A stretch of 64,000 nucleotides of DNA from CADEFF01 sp964569315. GTDB taxonomy: Bacteria; Pseudomonadota; Alphaproteobacteria; Dongiales; Dongiaceae. The stretch covers positions 1 to 64,000 of the forward strand of contig CAZMUZ010000005.1 in the NCBI GenBank assembly GCA_964569315.1, written 5' to 3'. The notes beneath the pieces are model-generated. The model was given only the letters and a program-made list of their open reading frames with translations. It did no database searches and had not been told where the DNA came from. Positions 42,374 to 49,105 of the stretch are shown here, piece by piece (position 1 is the first letter of the stretch; each line of letters begins with the position of its first letter). Position numbers and translations under genes: made by a program.

Positions 42374-42955
42374 ATGAAGACGATGCTGAATGGAGTCGAC
42401 CGGCAGGCGCTGGGCGATGTGACCGAAGCAGTCAAGGCGCGGCCGGAACTCGCGAAATTCGAGTTCCGGCTGGAGAACCGGTGGCATGACGGCGCGCGCA
42501 ACCGGTCGCAGGTCGATGGGTTTGTCGGAGCCGGCACGGAGCAGGAGCACCCGGCGCCGTTCGAGATGCGCAACGACGAGCCCCTGGTGCTGCTCGGGAC
42601 CGACAGCGCGCCCAACCCGGTCGAGTATCTGCTCCATGCGCTGGCGGGCTGTCTCACCACGAGCCTCGTCTATCACGCCGCCGCGCGCGGCATCGAGGTG
42701 CGCGGCGTGAAGACCCGCTTCGAAGGCGACCTCGATCTGCGCGGCTTCCTCGGCCTGTCGCACGAGGTGCGCAAGGGCTTTCGCGAGATCCGTGCGGTCT
42801 TCGAGATCGAGGGCGACCTCACCCATGCGCAGAAGCGCGAGCTGATGAAGGTCGGCCAGGCCTTCTCGCCGGTCTTCGACATGGTCTCGCGCGGCGTGCC
42901 GGTGAGCTGCCGCCTCGCGGAGGAGAGCTTCCGCTCGATGCCGAGCGCGGCGTAG
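42374..42955 (+). CDS. OsmC family protein
   Basis: A 193-residue OsmC/Ohr-superfamily protein. The first redox cysteine lies in LLHALAGCLTTSLVYHAAARG and the second in VSRGVPVSCRLAEE, the pair used for thiol-dependent peroxide reduction. RNDEPLVLLGTDSAPNPVEY is typical of the YhfA/OsmC-like branch. The ATG at 42374 follows GGGGATATCG; an in-frame ATG 12 bp upstream is less likely. The divergent TetR repressor and operator set suggest induction by reactive compounds. Confidence 0.88.
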   Translation: MKTMLNGVDRQALGDVTEAVKARPELAKFEFRLENRWHDGARNRSQVDGFVGAGTEQEHPAPFEMRNDEPLVLLGTDSAPNPVEYLLHALAGCLTTSLVYHAAARGIEVRGVKTRFEGDLDLRGFLGLSHEVRKGFREIRAVFEIEGDLTHAQKRELMKVGQAFSPVFDMVSRGVPVSCRLAEESFRSMPSAA

Positions 42956-43153
42956 CGCCGGCGCCTTCCGATCCCGATGCCGCTTTCCGGGCTTGCCCGG
43001 AGGGCTCATCGGGCGGCGGCGTCGGTGCGCGACGAAAGCCTCCCGACGCCTTGGGGGCCGGCATCGCCCCTTGCTCGACGCCGCGCGCCACGGGAAGCTG
43101 CCCCGACCGCAAGCTGGGGAAAACGTCCCGTGCCAGGAAGCAGCAAGACCGCC

Positions 43154-43663
43154 GTGCCCTTTCGCCTCCGCCCTGCCGTTCCCGACGATGCCGCTGAGAT
43201 CGTCGCCATGGTGGGCGAGCTCGCCGTCTTCGAGCGCGAGCCGCTTTCGAGCGTGAAGATTACCGAGGCCGATATCCTGCGCGACTGCTTCGGCGAGCCG
43301 CGGCGCTGCGAGGTGCTGCTGGCCGAGCGCGAGGGACGGATCGGCGGCTTCGCGCTCTATTTCCACAACTACTCGACCTGGATGGGCCGCGCCGGCCTCT
43401 ATCTCGAGGACCTCTTCGTGCGCGACTGGGCGCGGGGGAGCGGCGTCGGCCGGCTGCTCATGGCCGGGCTCGCGCGCATCGCGGCCGAGCGCGGCTGCCC
43501 CCGGCTCGATCTCTGGGTGCTGCACTGGAACCCGGCCCGCGCCTTCTACGAGAAGCTCGGCATGATCGACATGGCGGATTGGCGCCCCTATCGTCTCGAG
43601 GCAGGCGGGATCGCGGCACTGGCGAAGGAGGCGGGCGATGGATCTTGGCATCAAGGGCCGTAG
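43154..43663 (+). CDS. GNAT N-acetyltransferase, diamine-acetyltransferase (SSAT)-like
   Basis: A 169-residue acetyltransferase. The fold is clear: FRLRPAVPDDAAEIVAMVG at the start, FALYFHNYSTWMGRAGLYLE and the acetyl-CoA loop RDWARGSGVGRLLM. The C-terminal WNPARAFYEKLGM matches the SSAT-like subgroup related to spermidine/spermine acetyltransferase. The GTG at 43154 gives the family start; a GTG at 43130 in frame is possible. It overlaps the following SDR gene by 26 bp. Confidence 0.85.
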   Translation: MPFRLRPAVPDDAAEIVAMVGELAVFEREPLSSVKITEADILRDCFGEPRRCEVLLAEREGRIGGFALYFHNYSTWMGRAGLYLEDLFVRDWARGSGVGRLLMAGLARIAAERGCPRLDLWVLHWNPARAFYEKLGMIDMADWRPYRLEAGGIAALAKEAGDGSWHQGP

Positions 43664-44417
43664 GGCGCTGGTGACGGCGGCGAGCAAGGGGCTCGGACGC
43701 GGCTGCGCCATGGCGCTGGCGCGCGAAGGCGTGCAGGTGACGATTACCGCCCGCGATCCCGATGCGCTGCAAAAGACCGCCGAGGCGATCACGCGCGAGA
43801 CCGGCGGCATCGTCATCGCCGTGCCGGGCGACATCGCGACCGAGGCCGGCCGCGCCGCGGCGCTCGAGGCCTGCCCCGAGCCCGACATCCTCGTCACCAA
43901 CGCCGGCGGCCCGCCGCTCGGCGATTTCCGGCAGTTCGGCATGGCGGACTGGCAGCGCGCGGTCGAGGCCAACATGCTGGCGCCGATCATGCTGATGAAG
44001 GCGGTGATCGATCCGATGATCCAGCGTCGCTTCGGGCGCATCGTCAACATCACCTCCGGCACGGTGAAGGCGCCGATCGCCTCGCTGCCGCTCTCCGGCG
44101 GCGCGCGGGCAGGTCTCACGGGCTTCGTCGCCGGCCTCGCCCGCGACGTGATCCGGCACAATGTGACGGTCAACAACCTGCTGCCGGGCTCGATCGAGAC
44201 CGACCGCTCGACCGTCTTCATCGAGAGCCATGCGAAGGAGAAGGGCATCAGCCTCGCCGCGGCGCGGGCCGAGCAGGAGGCCGAGATCCCCGCCGGGCGC
44301 TTCGGCACTCCGGCCGAGTTCGGCGCCGCCTGCGCCTTCCTCTGCGCCGCGCAGTCCGGCTACATCACCGGCCAGAACCTGCTGATCGACGGCGGCTTCT
44401 ATCCCGGCGTCTTCTAG
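43638..44417 (+). CDS. SDR-family protein lacking the catalytic Tyr-x3-Lys
   Basis: A 259-residue short-chain dehydrogenase-fold protein. The cofactor loop is atypical, TAASKGLG (residues 13-20), NAGG is at 88-91 and the catalytic serine is S140 in NITSG. At the Tyr-x3-Lys position it reads S153-GGA-R157 (PLSGGARAGLTGF). This matches a known FabG-like subgroup that departs from the SDR catalytic tetrad. It may bind a cofactor and act by another mechanism or serve a non-catalytic role. It is translationally coupled to the upstream GNAT gene. Confidence 0.86.
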   Translation: MDLGIKGRRALVTAASKGLGRGCAMALAREGVQVTITARDPDALQKTAEAITRETGGIVIAVPGDIATEAGRAAALEACPEPDILVTNAGGPPLGDFRQFGMADWQRAVEANMLAPIMLMKAVIDPMIQRRFGRIVNITSGTVKAPIASLPLSGGARAGLTGFVAGLARDVIRHNVTVNNLLPGSIETDRSTVFIESHAKEKGISLAAARAEQEAEIPAGRFGTPAEFGAACAFLCAAQSGYITGQNLLIDGGFYPGVF

Positions 44418-44577
44418 GCGCTATGGAAATTCCTCTCCCTTGGAGGGGGGAGGTCAGGTGAGGGTGAACCCAACCTGCGGATCGTAGCGCTCGGATCGAG
44501 GCAGCGCTCATTGAGAAGCCACCGCCACCCCTCCCTCCCTCTCAAGGGGGAGGGGCTCCTGGAATGAAGGCGCTGTC
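44418..44577. repeat. Intergenic purine/pyrimidine repeat pair
   Basis: Elements at about 44430-44455 and 44526-44556 are pyrimidine runs paired with purine runs (CTCCCTT/GGAGGGG and CACCCCTCCCTCCCTC/GGGGGAGGGG). The second is closely related to the 55-bp repeats at the left end of the window. The gap lies between convergent genes. No gene is supported. Confidence 0.6.
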
Positions 44578-46128
44578 TCACTCCGCCACGCCCATCCGCG
44601 TCTCGTCCACGAAGGTTTCCATATGGTCGTCCGTCGCGCGCCCGGCCCGGCCGCGCGGCGCATGGACATAGAGCTTGGCGGGCTTGATCTTGCCGATCTC
44701 CGCGGCGGGCGGCGGCGGCGCCATCGCGTAGCGCACCGGCAGCGCGTGATCCGCCAGCAGCGCGTCGGCATTGAAGACGCTGTTGAACTTGAAGAGGCTC
44801 TTCAGGAAGTTTGTCTGGCCGCGCATCAGATGGCCGGCGGCGGCCTTCGCCGCGCCGCGCGCGTTGCGCCAGTCCATATGCTTTCTGAAGAGCACCTGCT
44901 GGGTGCGCACGAGCTCCGCATAGAAGCGGTCGAGCGGCAGCTTCGTCGGCAGCACCGCATGCTGGATGTCGAAGAGCCGGTAGTCGCGGGTCGCGAGACG
45001 CCGGCCGTCGGTCAGCCAGCTCTCGGTGCCGGGATAGGGCGTATTGACGCTGATATTCACGATCTCCGGCACTTCCATGCACCATTCGCGGATCGTGGCG
45101 AAGCGCTGCTCGTCCCAGTCCGGGTCGGCGATCAGGTTGATCGCGACGCGGATGCCGAGCGAGCGGGCGAATTCGAGCGCCTCGAAATTGCGGCCGAGCG
45201 GCACCCGCTTGCGATATTTCCGCAGGCCATCCTCGTCGATCGCCTCGAGCCCGAGGAACATGTAGCTGACACCGAGGGTCTTCCAGAACCTGAAGACCTC
45301 CTTGTTGCGCAGCAGCACGTCGCCCCGGGTCTCCAGATAGTATTTCTTCCGGATGCCCTTGCGCGCGATGGCCTCGCCGATGGCGAAACCGTGCTGGTCC
45401 TGGATGAAGGCCACGTCGTCGACGATGAAGATGCCGGGCTCGCGGATCGATTGCAGGTCTTCGATCACGCGCTCCGGGCTCACCAGCCGATAGCTGCGGC
45501 CATAGAAGGTCCAGGCGCTGCAGAAGGAGCAGTCCCAGGGGCAGCCGCGGGAGAACTCGATCGACGCGCAGGGGTCGAGCACCCCGATGAAATATTTGCG
45601 GCGGTGCCTGAGCAGGTCGCGCGCCGGGCGATGGTCGTCGAGGCTGTGGACGAAGGCGGGGGCGGGGCCGTCGCCCTCGAGCGTGACGGCGCCCGGCACG
45701 CGCGCGATGTCGCCGCGCTCGCCCTCGAGGGCCGCGAGCAGCGACAGGATCGCGGTCTCGCCTTCGCCCTTGAGCACGCAATCGATCGCCCCCTCGCCAT
45801 GCTCGAGGATCGCACTCGCGGTGAAGGAGGCGCTGTGTCCGCCGACGCAGATGAAGGTCCCGGGATGCGCCGCCTTCGTGGCCTTGGCGAGATCGGCGAT
45901 CTCGGGAACGTTGGCCAGATAGTTGCAGGAGAAGGCGACGAGGTCCGGCTCGAAGCCCGCGACGAGCCGCCGGTAGGCCGCATGGTCCTCGACCTGGAGG
46001 TCGATGAGCTTCACCGCATGGCCGGCGGCGCGCGCCGCACCGGCCACGAGCTCGAGCCCCAGCGGCTCCAGCCGCAGGAACACCTTGGTGTACATGAGCG
46101 GGCCGGGATGCACGAAGAGCAGCTTCAT
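44578..46128 (-). CDS. hpnR: Probable hopanoid C-3 methylase, B12-binding radical SAM
   Basis: A 516-residue protein with an N-terminal cobalamin-binding-like domain (LLFVHPGPLMYTKVFLRLEP; ICVGGHSA) and a radical SAM core with the cluster cysteines C196, C200 and C203 in RGCPWDCSFCSAW. The C-terminal part (LFRKHMDWRNARGA) belongs to the HpnR-type extension. HpnR uses SAM and cobalamin to methylate hopanoids at C-3. The name rests on recognised sequence similarity rather than context, because no other hopanoid genes are in the window. A related lipid-modifying radical SAM enzyme remains possible. Confidence 0.75.
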   Translation of the reverse strand: MKLLFVHPGPLMYTKVFLRLEPLGLELVAGAARAAGHAVKLIDLQVEDHAAYRRLVAGFEPDLVAFSCNYLANVPEIADLAKATKAAHPGTFICVGGHSASFTASAILEHGEGAIDCVLKGEGETAILSLLAALEGERGDIARVPGAVTLEGDGPAPAFVHSLDDHRPARDLLRHRRKYFIGVLDPCASIEFSRGCPWDCSFCSAWTFYGRSYRLVSPERVIEDLQSIREPGIFIVDDVAFIQDQHGFAIGEAIARKGIRKKYYLETRGDVLLRNKEVFRFWKTLGVSYMFLGLEAIDEDGLRKYRKRVPLGRNFEALEFARSLGIRVAINLIADPDWDEQRFATIREWCMEVPEIVNISVNTPYPGTESWLTDGRRLATRDYRLFDIQHAVLPTKLPLDRFYAELVRTQQVLFRKHMDWRNARGAAKAAAGHLMRGQTNFLKSLFKFNSVFNADALLADHALPVRYAMAPPPPAAEIGKIKPAKLYVHAPRGRAGRATDDHMETFVDETRMGVAE

Positions 46129-46380
46129 GGAAGACCTGCCTTGGTTTGTGGGCCGGGAACGAGCGATGCGAAACCGCGATGGCGGCAGGCCGATCCGACG
46201 ATCCCCGCGGGGGCGCGGGGCAGGGAGGTCGCAAAACCTCCCGGATACCGGGACATCAACCCACCATGGGCGGCTCCCGTTCCGAAGGCGCCGGCGTGTC
46301 GTCGGCGACAGGCAACTCTATCGCGACGTTTCGTGGCGGGGGCGGGGCAAGCTGGTGGCGATAGGGAGGCCGGACGGCCG

Positions 46381-46403
46381 GGGCGCGAGAAAAGCGCCCT
46401 TTT
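46381..46403 (+). terminator. Plus-strand terminator-like hairpin
   Basis: GGGCGC and GCGCCC enclose GAGAAAA and are followed by TTTT. No annotated plus-strand gene ends here, because the flanking genes are on the minus strand. It may terminate an unannotated short plus-strand RNA. Confidence 0.4.
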
Positions 46404-46420
46404 GGCGGCCCTCGAAACGA

Positions 46421-46450
46421 AAACGGCCCGAACCTGGGGTTCGGGCCGTT
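46421..46450 (-). terminator. Terminator of the ATP synthase Fo operon
   Basis: Perfect 12-bp arms AACGGCCCGAAC (46422-46433) and complement (46439-46450) with a five-base loop. On the minus strand the stem is followed by TTTCGTTTCG. It lies 29 bp past the atpF stop codon. Confidence 0.8.
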
Positions 46451-46478
46451 CGATTTGGGTATCCGTCCTGTCGGCGGA

Positions 46479-46967
46479 TCAGTGGAGGCGCTTCTCCAGA
46501 TCGCCCAGCGCCTGGTCGATGAGGGCGCCCGAGCGGGCGGGATCGAGGTTCTGGGCGAGGGCCTGGCGCGCCGCCGCGATCGCGATCTCGACCGCCTGGT
46601 TGCGCAGCGCCTTCACCGCATGGGCTTCCGCCTGGGCGATGCTTTCGGTCGCGGCCCGCTCGCGCCGCTTCAGGCTCGCCTCGAGGCTGGCGGCCGCCTC
46701 GGTGCGATAGCGCGCGGCGTCCTCGCGCGCGGCCGCGACGATCGCCTCGGCGTCCTTCAGCGCGTCGCGCTGCTTCTTCTGATACTCGGCGAGGAGGGCA
46801 GCCGCCTCGTCGCGCAGCCGTTCGGTCTCGGCGAGCTCGGCGCGGATCCTCGCCGACCGCTCGTCCAGCCCCTTGGCGACCGCCGTCGACACCTTCTTCG
46901 CCGCGAGCGCCACGAAGATCACCGTGGCGATGGCGACCCAGACCGTCGGATCCTGGAGGAATTCCAT
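46479..46967 (-). CDS. atpF: ATP synthase Fo subunit b
   Basis: A 162-residue subunit with one N-terminal membrane helix (TVWVAIATVIFVALAAKKV), then a long charged coiled coil rich in Ala/Glu/Arg. It forms the peripheral stalk with b' and links Fo to F1. Last gene of the Fo operon, overlapping b' by one base and ending before a strong terminator. Length is typical of alphaproteobacterial b subunits. Confidence 0.93.
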   Translation of the reverse strand: MEFLQDPTVWVAIATVIFVALAAKKVSTAVAKGLDERSARIRAELAETERLRDEAAALLAEYQKKQRDALKDAEAIVAAAREDAARYRTEAAASLEASLKRRERAATESIAQAEAHAVKALRNQAVEIAIAAARQALAQNLDPARSGALIDQALGDLEKRLH

Positions 46968-47554
46968 CAGCGTCGCTCCCCGGCCGCCGCCTTGACCGCC
47001 GCCTCCGCGGCGCTCCGCGGCAGCTCGAGCCCGACCAGCTTCTGCGTCACCGACTGGGTGAGATCGACCGCGACATTGCGGAGATCGGCGAGTGCTGCCT
47101 GCCGGGCCGCGTCGATGCGGCGCTCGGCTTCGGCCGACTGCTTCGCGATCGTGGCGCCGAACGCATGCTCGCGCTCGGCCGCGACCTTGGCGAGCTCGGC
47201 CTGGGTGCGCTGCATCTCGGCCTGCGCCGTCGCCCGCGCATCCGCCATGGTCTTCTGGTAGGCGGCCAGCACCGTTTCCGCCTCGGACTTCAGGCTCTCC
47301 GCCCGCGCGAGATCGCCGTCGATCTTCTGCTGGCGCGCGGAGAGCACCTCGTTGATGCGCGGCAAGGCGAGCCGCGACATCAGGAAGTAGAGCGCGACGA
47401 AGGTGATGGCGAGCCAGATGAGCTGCGGCTGGAACCCGGCCGGGTCGAGCTGCGGCAGGCCCGCGCCTTCGCCTTCCGCGGCGACGGCGGGCGCCGCTGC
47501 CAGGACGAATCCGAGCGCGGCGAACCGGGAGGCGAGGGGTTTCAGGATCGGCAT
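46967..47554 (-). CDS. atpF': ATP synthase Fo subunit b'
   Basis: A 195-residue second peripheral-stalk subunit, present in alphaproteobacteria and phototrophs. It has a signal-like first segment (FVLAAAPAVAAEGEG), a membrane helix (QLIWLAITFVALYFLMSRLALP) and a coiled-coil tail. Two distinct b-type genes in a row confirm the b'/b heterodimer. It lies 37 bp downstream of the subunit c gene. Confidence 0.92.
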   Translation of the reverse strand: MPILKPLASRFAALGFVLAAAPAVAAEGEGAGLPQLDPAGFQPQLIWLAITFVALYFLMSRLALPRINEVLSARQQKIDGDLARAESLKSEAETVLAAYQKTMADARATAQAEMQRTQAELAKVAAEREHAFGATIAKQSAEAERRIDAARQAALADLRNVAVDLTQSVTQKLVGLELPRSAAEAAVKAAAGERR

Positions 47555-47591
47555 GTCGGGCGAACCCGGCTGCTCTGATGTTCCGTCCGGC

Positions 47592-47816
47592 TTAGCCGAA
47601 CAGGATCAGCATCGCGATGCCGAGCGCGAAGATCGCGGTCGCTTCCGACAGCGCCATGCCGACGAACAGGTTGCCGGTCTGGCCCTTGGCGGCGGCAGGG
47701 TTGCGGATCGCGGCGCCGACGAAATTGCCGAACAGCACCCCGATGCCGATACCGGCGCCGAGCACGCCCATCGTCGCGAGGCCTGCGCCCAGCATCTTTG
47801 CGGCTTCAACTTCCAT
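47592..47816 (-). CDS. atpE: ATP synthase Fo subunit c
   Basis: A 74-residue hairpin of two helices that oligomerises into the rotor ring. Helix 1 has the glycine-rich GAGIGIGVLFGN. The polar loop is RNPAAKGQ, and the ion-carrying carboxylate is the glutamate in ALSEATAIFALGIAMLILF. There is no sign of Na-specific ligands, so it is probably proton-driven. It lies 50 bp downstream of atpB. Confidence 0.95.
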   Translation of the reverse strand: MEVEAAKMLGAGLATMGVLGAGIGIGVLFGNFVGAAIRNPAAAKGQTGNLFVGMALSEATAIFALGIAMLILFG

Positions 47817-47866
47817 GGTGGTGTCCTTTCCTGACTTTCGGTGACGAGAGTGAGCGTTTCAGCGGA

Positions 47867-48604
47867 TCAATGGTGCGGATGCAGCGCATCGTTCAGATAG
47901 AGGCAGCTCAGCACGGCGAAGATATAGGCCTGCAGCAGCGCCACGAAGAATTCGAAGCCGATGAAGATCACGATGAAGGCGAGCGGCGCGACCCCGAAGA
48001 CCCCGAGCAGGACCACGAAGCCGGCGAACACCTTCAGCATGGTGTGGCCGACCATCATGTTGAGGAACAGTCGGACCGAGAGGCTTACCGGCCGCACGAA
48101 ATAGGAGATGATCTCGATCGGGATCAGCAGCGGCATGACGAAGACCGGCACGCCGGCGGGACAGAAGAGATGCAGGAACCCGAGCCCGTTCCGCGCGAAA
48201 CCGATGATGGTGACGCCGATGAAGACGACAGCCGCCAGCGCGAAGGTGACGATGATCTGCGCAGTCACCGTGAAGGCGAACGGAAACAGCCCGAGCACGT
48301 TGCAGAAGAGGACGAACATGAAGAGGCTGAAGATGAAGGGGAAATACCGCTTCCCTTCGCTCCCCACATTGTCGCGCACGAGATTGGCGATGAACTCGTA
48401 GGTGACTTCCGCCATCGACTGCCAGCGGCCCGGCACCAGGGCGCGCTGCCGCATGCCGTAAGTCAGGAACAGCGTCACGCAGGCGATGGCTATCACCATC
48501 CAGAGCGAGGCGTTCGTGAAGGAGGCGTTGATGTCGCCGATCCGGATCGGAACGAGCTCGACGATCTTGAATTGCTCGAGGGGGCTATGGTGGCCGGCCG
48601 CCAA
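47867..48604 (-). CDS. atpB: ATP synthase Fo subunit a
   Basis: A 245-residue, five- to six-helix subunit forming the proton half-channels beside the c-ring. The essential arginine is in PVSLSVRLFLNMMVGH, with the conserved motif ALLQAYIFAVLSCLYLNDAL at the end. The start HHSPLEQFKIVELVPI is typical of alphaproteobacteria. Five bp downstream of atpI. Confidence 0.96.
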   Translation of the reverse strand: MAAGHHSPLEQFKIVELVPIRIGDINASFTNASLWMVIAIACVTLFLTYGMRQRALVPGRWQSMAEVTYEFIANLVRDNVGSEGKRYFPFIFSLFMFVLFCNVLGLFPFAFTVTAQIIVTFALAAVVFIGVTIIGFARNGLGFLHLFCPAGVPVFVMPLLIPIEIISYFVRPVSLSVRLFLNMMVGHTMLKVFAGFVVLLGVFGVAPLAFIVIFIGFEFFVALLQAYIFAVLSCLYLNDALHPHH

Positions 48605-48609
48605 GATCT

Positions 48610-48963
48610 CTAGTCCTTCTTCCCTTCGTCCCGCGCCCCTTGCGAGGCATCATCGGACGCGACGCGATTGACCCGCATCACCGCCCGATAGGAATTGAGC
48701 AGACCCGCTGCCGCGCCGAGCAGGAAGAAGAGGACCATCAGCCAGGGTTTGGTATCCAGCCAACGATCCAGCAGCCATCCCAAGCCGCCGCCAAACAGCA
48801 TTCCCGCGAAGAGCTCGACGCTAACCCTGTAGCCGACCCCTGCGCCCGCTTCGCCCTTGAGCACCGGTCCCTGCGGACCCTGGCCCTCGTCCTGGCGGTT
48901 GCGCGCGGCCTTGAGCCGGGCGTCCAGATCCTTCAGCGGTGACGAGCCTCCCCCATCGGTCAT
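48610..48963 (-). CDS. atpI: ATP synthase protein I
   Basis: A 117-residue membrane protein with two helices (VELFAGMLFGGGLGWLLDRW and LMVLFFLLGAAAGLLNSYRA) and a charged soluble N-terminus. AtpI assists c-ring assembly and Mg transport in some species. It is first in the I-a-c-b'-b order, the usual alphaproteobacterial Fo operon separated from F1. The ATG at 48963 was chosen; an in-frame ATG at 48978 is also possible, and neither has a strong ribosome site. Confidence 0.85.
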   Translation of the reverse strand: MTDGGGSSPLKDLDARLKAARNRQDEGQGPQGPVLKGEAGAGVGYRVSVELFAGMLFGGGLGWLLDRWLDTKPWLMVLFFLLGAAAGLLNSYRAVMRVNRVASDDASQGARDEGKKD

Positions 48964-49105
48964 CGACGCCACATGCAACAGCCGCCCGGGCGGAAGCGCC
49001 CTGGCGCCGCAAAACGCCGCGCACCTTAGGGGCGGACCCCACCCCTGTCAAGCGCGGGAAAGTACCTTAAGGCGCTGAAATTTCGAGCGAAAGCTTTGAT
49101 CCGTT

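Larger units (their letters stand above)
46129..46478. other. Gap between hpnR and atpF with several hairpins
   Basis: This 350-bp region must hold the hpnR promoter (minus strand) and the end of the Fo transcript. Visible structures are GGGAGGT/ACCTCCC (46223-46242), CTATCGC/GCGATAG (46318-46324 with 46358-46364), and two terminator-like stems listed below. I looked for a cobalamin riboswitch ahead of hpnR and did not find the B12 box. Confidence 0.55.

Noticed and set aside
46129..46420. Possible cobalamin riboswitch upstream of hpnR
   Set aside because: HpnR uses cobalamin, so I looked for the B12 box and conserved flanks on the minus strand. Neither is present.
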